64,000 bases of DNA from positions 14,391,501 through 14,455,500 of the forward strand of contig OZ005605.1 in NCBI GenBank assembly GCA_963930655.1. The letters run 5' to 3'. Positions within the stretch are counted from its first letter, which is position 1, and each line of letters begins with the position of its first letter. The translations under genes were made by a program, and so were the position numbers. Shown piece after piece: positions 38,926-49,794 of this stretch. Source of the DNA: Myrica gale. Taxonomy: Eukaryota; Streptophyta; Magnoliopsida; Fagales; Myricaceae. The notes beneath the pieces were generated by a model. That model had not been told where the DNA came from, ran no database searches, and saw only the letters and a list, made by a program, of their open reading frames with translations.

Positions 38926-39626
38926 CAAAAAAAAAGTGTTATTATCCAACAAAATTCAAAAGTATTAAATTGAAAAGCATACAATTGAAATGCAAAGTGA
39001 CGAAGGTTGCGTTTGCACCAAATATTTCACAAAATATTTCATCAACTCCCAATAAAATATTACAATATAATCTCTCTTCCATCAAAAAATATACAAAATT
39101 ACAAAAAATATACAAAATTACATCTCTCTTCACTTTTTCATTAAACCCAATACCAACACTAAACTCAATACCAAAAATTTTACAACACAAACATAACCGA
39201 AGAAGGTTTTATCCAAAGTTTTTTGAGAGATCTTGAAATAAATCTCGAACGGGTAGTAAAAATGTTTGAGAGAAGAGTGTGAAAATGTGAAAAAAAAACA
39301 GCGTTATTATCCAATAAAATTCAAAATTATTAAATTGAAAAGCATGAAATTGAAATGCAAAGTCACGAAGAAGGTTTTATCCAAAGTTGTTTGAGAGATC
39401 TTGAAATAAATCTCGAACGGGTAGTAAAAATGTTTGAGAGAAGAGCGTGAAAATGTGAAAAAAAAATAGCGTTATTATCCAACAAAATTCAAAATTATTA
39501 AATTGAAAAACATGAAATTGAAATGCAAAGTCACGAAGAAGGTTTTATCCAAAGTTGTTTGAGAGATCTTGAAATAAATCTCGAATGGGTAGTAAAAATG
39601 TTTGAGGGAAGAGAGTGAAAATGTGA
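38926..39626 (+). repeat. Three tandem copies of a 168-bp unit, one interrupted by a MITE
   Basis: Units start with an A-run followed by GTTATTATCCAA at 38926, 39291 and 39459 and each ends GAAAATGTGA. Units 2 and 3 are exactly 168 bp and nearly identical; unit 1 is 365 bp because it holds a 194-bp MITE plus a 3-bp duplication. The copies contain CTCGAACGGGTAG, in keeping with the surrounding CACTA-like motif set. Confidence 0.9.
39005..39198. repeat. MITE, family A, in tandem unit 1
   Basis: Inverted ends GGTTGCGTTTG and CAAACATAACC. Flanked by GAA on both sides; the neighbouring uninterrupted units read CACGAAGAAGG at the same point, so the 3-bp target duplication is directly shown. Interior: CAATATAATCTCTCTTCC and CTCTTCACTTTTTCATTAAAC. 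Confidence 0.9.
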
Positions 39627-40254
39627 TTTTGACAAGTCTGGTAGGTTTAATGTGACAAGCAAGGTGTCCGCATAGTTTCCATAGGCTTTCGAATGGTTCT
39701 CAACGGTTAGATTCACACGTGGCCCAATCAAATTCAACGTCATTAAATATGCCAGATTATAAAATCTTCTAGAACTTACATCCGTCTGGACAGTTTGTCT
39801 AGGTTAAGAGGGTTTCGACATCATGTGTGTGAAGTTTTGCAATGTGGAACCACACGATTCGCAGAAGAAGCATTCATACATGTGCGGACATGACGATTTT
39901 TCATTTGTCTCTATGTGCTGACGATCATTATTCGTTGGGTAAGGTCCGTTTGGACATTTTCAAAATGTCACCCAGATAAGAGTCTGAATGGATTATTTAT
40001 GGGTTCGAACGGCTTTTAAGTAAATGTGACGATTTTTATCGTCACTCATTCACGACGAGGTGTTTCTTGTCACACTAGAAATCTGTTCGAACAAAATTTA
40101 GCGATGATTTTGGGTGACGAAATTAATGTTTTGTCAGGAAAAGACCACTTTAAATGACAAAATTTAGTTTGACAAACAAAATTTTGTCACTCAAAGCTCA
40201 ATTTCTTGTAGTGCTTCCTCACAACCAGAGAACACTGGTCCCCCCCCCCCGGGA

Positions 40255-41010
40255 AACCGCCTTCTTATCAGTTAAGTGTTCATGGTGATGTTTCACTTCT
40301 GGCTCTGACCTTTGTTCTGTAAGCTATTAATCAAGAAATCTGCTCTCTACTTTCTGGAATTCTAAAATCCTTCTATCGAGATCTTTCTCTATATTGTCAA
40401 CTTTCCTCTTTTGTTGTTGTTCCTCCCCTTGCTAAACCCATAGAGCTCTCACATCCTTTGTGAAGCTTTTCAATGCAATATGGCTACTCCCTTATCTGGC
40501 AATTTATCAATAAATGCTAATCATTCATGGCAGATAACAAGCAATGGGGGTCCATTGACCTGATATGAAGTAGCTTAATTCCTTCCCTTAGAGTAGAATT
40601 TAACTTCAAGGCCAACCAACTTTGCTAGCCAGCCGTAGAGAGCTTCTACATACCCTTTCTGTGCCGCAACATATTCCATGAAGCATGTGCGCCAGTTCTG
40701 AAGCTCAGCCTCGAGCTGAAGCGTCGCTAGTCGGTGAGAATCATTGCAGAATTTTCCAAAGGTGGGGCACGTAAATGATCTTGATTTGAGGCTGCAATTC
40801 TTCATCTCTCAGTTTCTGAATCCTCTTTGAGATTGATTCAGCACTTCGAATCGCAGCCAAGATCCTGGCATATAAATTCATTGCAGCTTTGGTTTTGACT
40901 AGAGTGAGTTCATCGTCTCCTCTGACATCTTGGTTTCTCAACCTTGAACAATCTCTCTCATAAATTGTCCGCGTGCCGTCTCCGGCCAGCCTAAGGACAA
41001 AGTACATTTG
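40255..41010 (-). pseudogene. DUF630/DUF632-family gene fragment
   Basis: Read on the minus strand: TIYERDCSRLRNQDVRG, ESISKRIQKLRDEELQPQI, a deletion, then FTCPTFGKFCNDSHRLATL, LQNWRTCFMEYVAAQKGYVE, LYGWLAKLVGLE, NGPPLLVICHE, then broken frames with VQQGEEQQQKRKV and a final KVESRFLD. These are consecutive blocks of the plant DUF632 domain, found in putative leucine-zipper-like regulatory proteins. At least one deletion and several stops or frameshifts are present and no start region is found. It is contiguous over about 750 bp and sits between 12-bp direct repeats GAGAACACTGGT (40228 and 41011). Confidence 0.85.
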
Positions 41011-41031
41011 AGAACACTGGTGCTCCTCTAA

Positions 41032-41203
41032 GGTTGTGTTTGTGTTGTAATATTTTTGGTATGAAAATATGTGTTGGTATTGGATTTAGTGAAAAGTTTT
41101 TGTAATTTTTTATATTTTTTATGAGTGAGAAAGAGATTATATTGAAGTATTTTATTAGGAGGGAGATAAAATTTTGGAGGAAGTTAACTTTGCAAACGCA
41201 GCC
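41032..41203. repeat. MITE, family A, with TAA target duplication
   Basis: Ends GGTTGTGTTTG and CAAACGCAGCC are inverse copies; TAA flanks both sides (41029-41031, 41204-41206). This fits the Tourist/PIF-Harbinger class. 172 bp, AT-rich interior with GTGAGAAAGAGATTATATTG. Confidence 0.8.
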
Positions 41204-41599
41204 TAACGCTAGAGAACATTGGTGCCCCCTATAGATTGGCAGAAGAGACGGGTGAAGGTGGTTTGGGTCCAAGAAGATATAGTTGACATGGCAGGTGACG
41301 TGGTGGCTGATGTGGCGGCATGCCATTGGCAATGATATGACCTCAGTTTGCCAGGTCGAAAAAATCTGTTAAGTTGGTGGGGCCATACTAACACATTTTC
41401 AGGAAACATCTAAAGTGCAGGGACCAGTATAATCCAAATTGAAGTACAGATACATTTTTTAGAAAAATATTAAACCACAAGAATCTATTGAGCATTTAAA
41501 ATATTTAACGTTAAATTTGGTTGTTGTTAGTAAATTATTAATTTCACTTTTTTATAATATTTGCTCCTGAATTTTTTATTATAAATAATTTAAAAATTT

Positions 41600-42131
41600 A
41601 AAATGCAAACCGTTCCGACATTTTACTTAAACTGTTTAGACAAAGAAACCTAAATGTTAAATAATGTTTGAACGTTAATACATTACGTCCGAACGCATAC
41701 GTTGGATATCAAACGTAGTCATCTCTAACCGTTAGAAGATAGAAAGAACGATATCAAACGGATAGATTAAAACGTTGACGTGGTTGATCAAATTTTTGAA
41801 GACTGTTTGAACATTATTTTATTTAGCGTTTGAACTAATTAAGAAAGGTATCGGACATGTTATCGCTTATGTTGTTACTATTAACAAAACGATCGAATTT
41901 TAAATGAATTATGCCTTCTAATGATTTATCTCTATATCTAACGATTCTAAATGTATCGTTTGATAAAGAACGAATGACTCACGTAAAATTTAAAGACCAT
42001 TTGAACTGTACGTTTTCCGACTGACATTCAAACAACTATTTAATTTAGGGACCAAAATTGTTTCGTTGCGAAAGGAAACATTTTGGGACGGATCACAAAT
42101 TCCGTCCCAAAAACGAAAATTTATTGTAGCG
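41600..42131. mobile_element. CACTA-like terminal fragment
   Basis: Ends TTTATTGTAGCG, a decayed inverse of CACTACAATAAA. Just inside is a perfect hairpin GGGACGGA (42085-42092) / TCCGTCCC (42101-42108). GTCCGAACG and GTTTGAACG motifs recur upstream as in the 34-40 kb region. The other end is not found. Confidence 0.5.
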
Positions 42132-42935
42132 CATGTAAAGTAGGGAAATTGTCTGCAAAGATAACTTTAGAGTAAACAAGGAAGCAAAATCTCATTGAAT
42201 TCTTTTTCCAATACATATAGTCATTAGCCGAGGAGTTAGGAATTTTATGTTGGGGGGCTACAATACTAGCTTAGAAAAAACTAGGGGCTAAAATAATATT
42301 ATAATAATTTTTTTTTCATATTATATGATTTCTTAGATATATAATATAAAAACTTTGTATAACCCAAATTCAAAAAATATTCTCAAGTTTTATACTGTGA
42401 ATATGCTCGCAAAGATAATAGAAAGCATCTATAAATAAGAAAGAGTTTCAAGAAATTCAAAGTAGTAAAAAAATGTTTAAAACCAATATATTTTTAACCT
42501 TAAGAATTTTTTACAATTCAAAAGTTAGATAGATTTAAGTTGTATTTTTTCAATTGTTTTTAGTTTATTAAATATGTTTTTAAGATCTGTCAAACTAAAA
42601 TTGATAGGTTATTACTAAATATTCGAGGTAAAAATATGTGTTTTACTTTGGGTTTTTACAAGACTAAAGGCCAATTTGAGGGGGAATTGGCAACAGTATA
42701 TGTGTAATGTAATGTTTAATCAGAAAAAAGGTGTAATGTAATGTTTACTTTTCTTTCTAATTAAATTTTCGCTTAACAAATGCAGGAGGTAAGATAATTA
42801 TTTCGTTTAACAAATGCAGGAGGTAGAGATAATTGTTCCCACCGGGTCGAGTATATTTCACATCAAAATTTTTTTTAAAAAATTGTGGTGTGAAATTTAG
42901 GAAAATTAGAGTTTTATGGGAGCTCGTGGAAAAGA

Positions 42936-43046
42936 GTAAAAATTATATGTTTGGTTGAAGATTTTGAGTTTTATTAGAGTGTGTGAAAAAGTGTAGAAAG
43001 AGTTGATTGATAAAGTTTTTTTTATATTTGTTTTAATAAAAATTTA
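42936..43046. repeat. Left part of a MITE split by the Pack-MULE
   Basis: GTTTGGTTGAAGATTTTGAG then GTGTGAAAAAGTGTAGAAAG, typical MITE text; it resumes after the Pack-MULE at 44220 (GAGTTTATGAAAAAATGTATAG) and ends near 44320. Confidence 0.5.
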
Positions 43047-44219
43047 GGGGAAAATTAACTTTGTACCCCCAAAGTTTGAGATCATTTCTAAGTTGCACCC
43101 ACTTTTATTGATTTCGTTAGATTTGTACCTCAAACTATCATTTCTCGTTAATTTCCACCCTCCAGTGCAAATTACCGTTACTTCTCACGGCAAAGGAAGG
43201 ACGTGCCGTCCATATGACTATCTAAAGTGACGATTTCCCGTTTTGCCCTCCCTATAATGAATATACAAGTTTGGCCTTGGTTAGGTGGTCACGTGGACGA
43301 CACTGGCTCCAAAAGTTCCTGAAGAAGTAGATACAAGTGCCAGTGGTGGTCAGTTCACTGGTCTGCCATTGTTAAAGGTTGCAACAAGAGGTTTTGGAGA
43401 AAATGGTACAAGAAGTTCATAAGTGGAAGCAACATCTTGTAGTCCAGAGTTAATGAACACGTCTTTAGCTGAATTTCTCTCCGAACTCCATTTTACAGCT
43501 GTGGATTGCCTATATCCCAATCAGAGTCAAAATTTCAACTCAAACCGGGATAGAAGGAGCAAGTCCAACATGTCTGCAAACCGAACAAGCAACTGGCATA
43601 CCGGATTTGAATGGGAACAGTGCCATACCCACGTCCTCAGCTGAAGATCATATGGTTATCAGTCATATTGCTTCATTAGGTATACCTGAGCTGAAAAAGA
43701 GAAAGAGGAAAGACGCTGCTTCAGGACCCTCAGAGATTCAAAGTGCTTCTGGCTTCAATGGTTCGTTGGTAATAGATCTGGGGGTAATGAGACCACATTC
43801 ACTTGGTTATAAAAGTGAGAGGGAAGGGAAGGAAGAAGCCACTCCAGTATGCTCAGACTCTAAACTTGCTACAGGGCTACAAAGTTTTAATGGAAGTAAT
43901 GCTGAGTCTGGCTTGTTGGTTAAAGATCGACAAGACATCAACCTTGTCTCCGCAGGAGCTAAACCTAGGAAGAGAGGCAGAAAGAGGAAGGATAATGCTA
44001 CTTCTCAAAAAGAGGGAGGACAAAACGGGAAATCATCAATTTAGGTGGTCACATGGACGGCACGTCCTTCGTTTGCCTTGAAAAGTAACAGTAATTTGCG
44101 CTGGAGGGTGGAAATTAACGGGAAGTGGTAGTTTGAGGTACAAATCTAACTAAATCAATAAAAGTGGGTGCAACTTAGAAATGACCCCAAACTTTGGGGG
44201 TGCGAATTAAATTTTTTCC
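43047..44219. mobile_element. Pack-MULE with perfect 9-bp target duplication
   Basis: Flanked by AAAAATTTA at 43038-43046 and 44220-44228. Terminal inverted repeats are about 180 bp (43047-43226 and 44041-44219); matching text read inward includes ACCCCCAAAGTTT, TTCTAAGTTGCACCCAC, GATTTGTACCTCAAACTA, TAATTTCCACCCTCCAG and GACGTGCCGTCCAT. The 9-bp duplication and long inverted repeats define a Mutator-like element. It has no transposase; the interior holds a PWWP-protein gene piece. Confidence 0.93.
43300..44044 (+). pseudogene. Captured fragment of a PWWP-domain protein gene
   Basis: Frames read TSASGGQFTGLPLLKVATRG, a stop, SCSPELMNTSLAEFLSELHF, TAVDCLYPNQSQNF, then in another frame ATGIPDLNGNSAIPTSSAED, SLGIPELKKRKRKDAASGPS and KPRKRGRKRKD near the end. 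The FLSELHFTAVDCLYP block and the basic KKRKRKD tail match the region C-terminal to the PWWP domain in plant PDP-type chromatin proteins, as I recall them. One stop and one frameshift remain, but the second half is open for 145 codons to a TAG at the inner edge of the right terminal repeat. It could be transcribed but is unlikely to be functional. Confidence 0.7.
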
Positions 44220-45195
44220 AAAAATTTATCAGAGTTTATGAAAAAATGTATAGAGAAAATTTGATGTAATTTTTAATATATTTTTCAATATTAAGTTTAT
44301 TAAAATTTGTGAAAAAAACTAAAGTATAGTTAGTACCTGGCCAAAGTTTGAAGGATAAAATAATATTACTTATTCAAATCACATGAGCTAAAAAAAGATA
44401 TTTATTTTCCGTTTTAAAAAATTTGAAGGATAAAATAATATTACTTATTCAAATCACGTGAGGTAAAAAAAATATTTGTTTTCCTTTTTCGTTTTCTTCT
44501 CATAATTAGCTTAGGAATCTTGAAATATAATTTTGGTCAAAGAGTAAATAAAATTTTGGTAGATAATGGATCAACCACGATAAGGTCATGTGCGAGTCTT
44601 GCATGATTGGGTTATCTCCACAGGCCTTCTCAAGGAAGAGGCGCCCGAATCACTGGACGGTCTCGTGGTGGATCCCACATTTCCTTATAACCCATTTCGC
44701 TTCGCCCTCAGAAGAAGTCATAACTGCTCGAGTGGAACTCCTAGTCCTAGGGCCCCACTAAGATATTTCCATAGTGGTCGACACGAAAATAGTAAAATTC
44801 ATCCGTGTCTTTACAAATCCACCTAAACTACTTTTTTCTTTTTAATTCCGAAAACAGGAAAACAGATGGAATTTGTTGATGTCTTGAGACAAAGGGGATA
44901 GAGAGAAAAATAAGACCTGGAATATTTTAAAAAAAAAATAATAATCGGAATCGAAAAATCCTGTTGAATTCTACAGGATTTTCTATTCCAGTTTCAGAAA
45001 TTGAAAAAAAAAAAACTCAATCCGATACCATTTTGAAAATGCTTATAATATTATCTAAGAAATAATAAAATATCCATCTGTGGTGACAAGCGGAAGCTTC
45101 CGTGCCTGGGAGTAATAGGGATGATGAACACCTTGCAGTTGCACACGGCCACCACGTATCTAAGAATATATACTACTAAACTTGCATCAACTTTC

Positions 45196-45388
45196 GAGTT
45201 CGTTTGTTTCTCAATTTTTTTAAATAATTATAAAATAATATCTCTTTTCATTAAATTATAAAATAATATTATACTATTCAATTAAATCTTCTCTCTCCTT
45301 ACTTTTCTATAAAATACTATATTTTTTCACAAATCTCAATACCCAAAATTTCCAAAACCCCAATATTTCCATAAACAAACACCTCCTT
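45196..45388. repeat. MITE, family A-like
   Basis: GAGTTCGTTTGTTTCTC at the left and AAACAAACACCTCC at the right are imperfect inverse ends; the interior has ATCTTCTCTCTCCTTACTTTT and TTTTTTCACAAATCTCAATA. Confidence 0.55.
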
Positions 45389-45442
45389 TATAGCTAATAG
45401 CCCGACCTTTGACAACGAAAAGAAAGACGTCAAAAACACATT

Positions 45443-45611
45443 GGGTGCGTTTGCATGATGTCTCTCAGAATAAAATACTACAATATAATCTCTCTCCCAT
45501 CAAATCATAATTTTTCACTATAAAAATATAAAAATTATCTCTCTTCACTTTTTCACTAAACCCAATATCAAAAATTTTAACAACACAAAAATTTTACAAT
45601 ACAAACCCACC
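45443..45611. repeat. MITE, family A
   Basis: GGGTGCGTTTG at 45443 and CAAACCCACC ending at 45611 are inverse ends. The interior shares TACAATATAATCTCTCTCCC and CTCTTCACTTTTTCACTAAAC with the copy at 39005-39198. Confidence 0.75.
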
Positions 45612-45678
45612 TAAAAAAAGGATGACCATCTTTTATTTCATAACCTAAGAATTAAAATTTTAATGGAAGACTTAGATT

Positions 45679-45855
45679 ATGTTTGAGTGTTAAAATTTTA
45701 GTGTATTGAATTTAGTAAAAAAAATAAAGAGAGAGATGATTTTTAATATTTATTATAATAAAAAGTAATGATGTGATGGAGAGAGAGATTATGATATAAT
45801 TTTTTATTGTGTTAAAATTTTAAGAAGTGTAAAATTTTAGAAAACAATCATAGCC
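45679..45855. repeat. MITE, family B
   Basis: Left end GTTTGAGTGTTAAAATTTTAG; right part TTAAAATTTTAAGAAGTG. The interior has AAAGAGAGAGATGATTTTTA and TATTATAATAAAAAGTAATG, matching family B elsewhere. Confidence 0.6.
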
Positions 45856-46248
45856 ATAGCAATATTGCCTGCCTGTATTGTATACTTTTTTTTCTCTAAG
45901 TCTGCCTGTATTTTTAATAGTGATATTCCGATGCAAGATAAAGAAGGTGATACTTGTTTTCCTGGGATAAACAAAGAAAAGTGGTTACCTTAAAAAGACA
46001 AAGAAAAAAGTGGCAGAAATAGCTATATTTGTGGAGGAGATGAATGAAAGCTGATGTTAAAATGAAGATAGGATAGAAATAAGTCATTAGATGAAAGGCA
46101 AAAAGGAAAAGAAAAAAAAAAGGAAAAAAAGTTGTGAAGGGCGACTCGAGTGGCGCACTTTGTGTGAGTTCTCGGGTTAAAAGAAATTAAACAAAAAAAC
46201 AAAAACAAAAATGGAGTAAAATCAATTTTTGGTCCTTGAGTTTGAAAT

Positions 46249-47000
46249 TAAGGGTGGTCAACTGTAGTGTAGGTGACAGTTTGGCAAAAATCGTCACCGT
46301 CACCGCAATTGACGGAATCACATATTTGACATCGTCACGTCACCGCACCGCTAAGGCACAATAACCGTTCTTGCCGGTGACGGTATTAACGGTAACGGTT
46401 AGACGATAACCGCTTAAATCGTGTAAGAGTTAAGCCAAAAAAATATTTTTTTTTACATTTCATTTTTTTCACTATTTTGGACTCTTTCTCTTGGGCTTTT
46501 TTTGGACAATTATGACCATTTGATGTCCATATATAATCAATAAATATAATCATTCAAATATTATAATTTATTTAAATTTTGCAACATAATATCATAATTA
46601 ATAATCATATTAAATGGACAAATATCATAACTTATTCAAACATAATATCATAATCATTAATACTCATAACAAATATAATAAGATGTCAAAAAGTCCAACA
46701 TAATATCATATTCAAATATAAAGACTAAAGTCTAATAAAAGTGTCCAACAATGTGACATAAACCAACTAACATATTCTAACAAAAGCCCAATAAAAGTAT
46801 GTCACATAATTAATAATCATGTAAAGTCTAAATTAGAGGTTGTTAACGGTAGTGTAGATGACGGTTTTGCGAAAACCGTCACCGCAAATTGACGGAATCA
46901 TATATTTGACATCTCTACCGCACCGCTAAGGTATAGTAACCGCTTTTACCAGTAACGGTGACGGTTAAACCGCCGCCGCCGGTGAAAATGAACAGCCCTA
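46249..47000. mobile_element. Non-autonomous hAT-type element with duplicated ends
   Basis: Flanked by TTTGAAAT (46241-46248) and TTTGAAAC (47001-47008), an 8-bp duplication with one change. Ends are TAAGGGTGGTCAAC and TGAACAGCCCTA, inverse copies of the TAGGGCTGTTCA type. About 150 bp at the left (46262-46440) is repeated in direct orientation at 46855-46990, both with GACGGAATCA, ATATTTGACATC and CACCGCACCGCTAAGG; it may be two nested copies. It is unusually rich in CCGTCACCG-type text. Non-coding. Confidence 0.72.
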
Positions 47001-47008
47001 TTTGAAAC

Positions 47009-47960
47009 AAAAAAAAGTAAGCTTCAAATTTTGTAACAATTTGAAAATAACTGAGTTTTAAAACTTTTAACAAAATAAGTCCACCTGTGGACGGTTGACT
47101 GTTAACGGAATGAGGGTCAGAAGGCCCTACTTTTTTTAAAGTATAAACTCAAGGATTAAATTAGGGAGACATGGTTTTGTAAACGACTTCATTCTATTAA
47201 ATTTTTGGTGTAACTAACTTATTTATCAGGCACATTTTTATTGGACATATATTTTTTATTCTATCTTTTTTAAAAGTCGTTGCATTGATGTGTGTATTGG
47301 ATTGAAATAGATCTAACCTAGCCATCAGATACACTTACCGGGTTAGAAGCAAAACTGTAATGTTGGACACTCAAAGTTAAGAAATTTGTTACATTCAATA
47401 TTATTTCAATTATGAAAAATGCATAAATATATCCATAATTCCTATAATATAAGAAAGTTACAAATTAATTCATGTGAAAGTTTTCGTTGAAAATACATTC
47501 TTTCATCCCTTTCCATCTCTTTCACGAACGACAAATGTTACTCAACATTAACTACAATAACAAATCTCATAATCTACTAGCATGTGTCGTTAATGAAAAA
47601 GATAGAGATGAACAAAGAGATGTGCTTCGAAAAAAACCTTATCCATGACAAATTTACAACTTTCTTTACTTTCTTATATCACATAGAATGTGGATATATT
47701 TATGCTTATTGAAAATCCTACCAACTCATTTTATTCACACTTTTTTTAACAAACTTTTCGAGTAAACCCAAAAAAGTAACTACAAAAAGTGTCTATAGAA
47801 ACTTGAAATATATAAAAAAAAATTAGCTTAAGATTTGAAATCCTAACAACACCTAAGCGAAGAACTCGTTCACTAATAGGATTCGAACTTCTATTAGACT
47901 CGCGAAACAGAAAAAAAAAAGAAATCCTAGCAAAGCCCGGGCTAACTTGCACGATTTCCT
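47009..47960. other. AT-rich intergenic DNA upstream of AIR9, no gene seen
   Basis: No recognisable coding sequence. Text around 47050-47180 (CAAAATAAGTCC, GTTAACGGAATGAGG, CTCAAGGATTAAATT) mirrors the TGGTCCTTGAGTTT block at 46228, so the hAT element may sit in an older MULE-like repeat. Confidence 0.4.
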
Positions 47961-48975
47961 AGTGGAAGGTTCTTGTTTTTTTGCTAAAGTCCTGGTGGAA
48001 GGTTCGAACTTTAATTCAAGCAGTCTTCGCAAGCCGCAACAATAGTTTTAAACGCCACAGTCTGTTTCCGCCAATTTCCATTGTGGTTTATTCTTTTGAC
48101 GTTATACTTGTCCTAAACTTTTTCAAAGATATTCTAATCCCACCCGCTTTGTCCTTTAGCCGGCTTTCCCAACTTTTGCTTAAGCACACTTGCTCCAGCC
48201 TGAGCCTACTCCACTCTCACTCCCTGTCGCCCAAACGCCTTTTGGGTTCCACGCCGCGAAAACTCATAATTTTGCTGCCAGATATCAGGGCCCTAGTGGT
48301 CCCTTATCTGTTTGGTTTCCGTTTCATTCCCTTGCGTCGCCAGATCTGAAACATCATGCAGGTGCAATTTTACTGCCTCCATCTGCCTGTCTCTCTAGAT
48401 TGATATGCTCGCATTGGGCTTCTTGCTTCACTCTTAATCTCTCTCTCTAAGCCTTTTCCTGGGTTAGATCGACCCAGAAACTTGAAGTTTTGGGCTAATT
48501 AACCTGCATTTTGTACAGATCCGAGTATGATCTTCTGCTGTCATGAGCAAGGGTGTCGGTTCTGAAAGCTTCGATTTTCTTGCACAGTAGTGTACTTGTA
48601 AGTTGCTCTACCTATATATTTGGTTTCCTTTTTCTTTTTGTTGAAAATGTAGTTTCAACTGAATTGCCGTCTAGTTGAGAAGGTTCGAGCAAATGAATTT
48701 GAATTTCACTCATGAGTCATGGGAGCGAAGAAATGAAAATGACCGCTCAACTAACAGAGTTCTTGCATAGCGTGTCAAGTTGTGTGCTTTTTGAAATCAA
48801 CATTGGAAAAAGACTAAGATTCAGAGTCTAATTTATCTGTTTCTTTTCTCTCCTACTTTTCCCTGCTAGCTGAGCAGCGTATTGGTGACGATTCAGTTCA
48901 TTTTATTGATTTAAGTTTTTTGGCAGTTGGTGGATCGGATTGTTAGTTGCAGTATACTTGAGCTCGTGAGCAAAG
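47961..48975 (+). promoter_or_regulatory. AIR9: Probable promoter and 5' UTR of AIR9
   Basis: The kilobase before the AIR9 ATG has CT-rich leader-like tracts (for example CTCTCTCTAAGCC near 48440). A good donor GTAAGT at 48598 and an acceptor TTTGGCAG ending at 48926 suggest a 5' UTR intron, which places the transcription start somewhere near 48000-48500. No TATA box can be fixed with confidence. This is inference from composition and splice-like sites. Confidence 0.4.
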
Positions 48976-49794
48976 ATGGAGGAACCCTTAGGAGTACAAA
49001 CGGGCGGAGAGGAAGCAGAAAATCCCCATGTCTTAGAGAAACAGACAACTGCTGGTCAATCAGAAAGCGCAAAAAGGGTTCAGAAGACTGTGAAACCTAG
49101 TGTGGTGTCAGCCGCAAAGGTTTCGGCAGCAACAGGCTCTGTTAGGAAGAGGATGGACTCCAAAGCGGGTCCAGACTCTACTTCGACTGTGATGAGACCA
49201 ACTGTCAGTGCGTCACTGAAAAGTTCAAATGCGGTTCCTGTGGCAAGGAGAAACAGCATCGGAGGCTTGCCTGAGAAGCGGCCAAACAATGGTGGATCTG
49301 TTGCCGTTAAAAAGACTACCACTCCTTTGGATTCTCAACCAGTGAGGCGGTCTCTCCCAGAACTTCGAAGGAGTTCGCTGCCTTCGCCTGTTACAAAAGC
49401 TTTGAGCGGAGCTGGGGTTTCGGAGACTAGAAAGTCTGTTCCAGTAGCACCACTAGGTCGGAGCCTTAACACATCAACTGGATCTGATGTCGTGAAGCAG
49501 GAGACTGCGAGGAAGTCTTCAGTTAAGCCGGTATCATCAGTAGCTTTTTCTTCTTCTCGAACTACGTCATTGAACAGTAGTGGCAACAGCAGTACCCGGA
49601 AGACGGTTTCAAAGGTTTCTTCTGCATCAGCTCGGTCGCCTTCAGTTTCCAGTGGATTGAGAGCTGGCTCTTTGTCATCATCTCTAGATAGGAGTTCTAG
49701 TTTATCTGGACGGAGGAAAGTGGCGACTCCTGAAAGCCGGGACTCTAGATTCATTGTTCTTCCACAGGTGGAGATTAAAGCTGGCGATGAGGTG
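48976..49794 (+). CDS. AIR9: AIR9 exon 1: basic, Ser-rich microtubule-binding region
   Basis: 273 codons, ending in phase 0 at GATGAGGTG before GTAAGC. After an acidic start (MEEPLGVQTGGEEAEN) it becomes rich in Ser, Arg, Lys, Thr and Val, with runs such as SSLDRSSSLSGRRK. It is probably disordered. In AIR9 the N-terminal region is needed for microtubule binding. The last residues LPQVEIKAGDEV lead into the first repeat. Confidence 0.92.

Larger units (their letters stand above)
34340..40213. mobile_element. CACTA-like (En/Spm) element territory, right end at 40213
   Basis: The right end ATTTCTTGTAGTG (40201-40213) is the inverse of the CACTACAAGAAAT terminus of plant CACTA transposons. Across this stretch short motifs of the form GTCCGGACG, GTTCGGACG, GTTCGAACG and CGTCCGCACG recur dozens of times in both orientations, as sub-terminal transposase-binding repeats do in CACTA elements. 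No CACTA transposase is readable and the matching left end was not found, so this may be several decayed copies. A degenerate CACTAGAAAT at 40073 could be the left end of a 141-bp derivative. Confidence 0.5.
44340..46240. other. AT-rich intergenic DNA rich in MITEs, no gene seen
   Basis: Beyond the three MITEs listed separately there is a 79-codon frame at 44590-44826 without recognisable domain, and low-complexity A/T tracts. The minus-strand frame at 46023-46208 is Phe/Ser-rich and looks random. Confidence 0.45.

Noticed and set aside
38926..39626. Repeat array as a possible CRISPR or satellite
   Set aside because: Only three 168-bp head-to-tail units without spacers; a local tandem duplication in a plant genome explains it.
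40238..40252. C-run followed by GGG as a possible G-quadruplex
   Set aside because: Only one long C-run; separate G-tracts needed for a quadruplex are not present.
48190..48450. Open frames just upstream of AIR9
   Set aside because: They overlap in different frames within the probable 5' UTR and show no family pattern.
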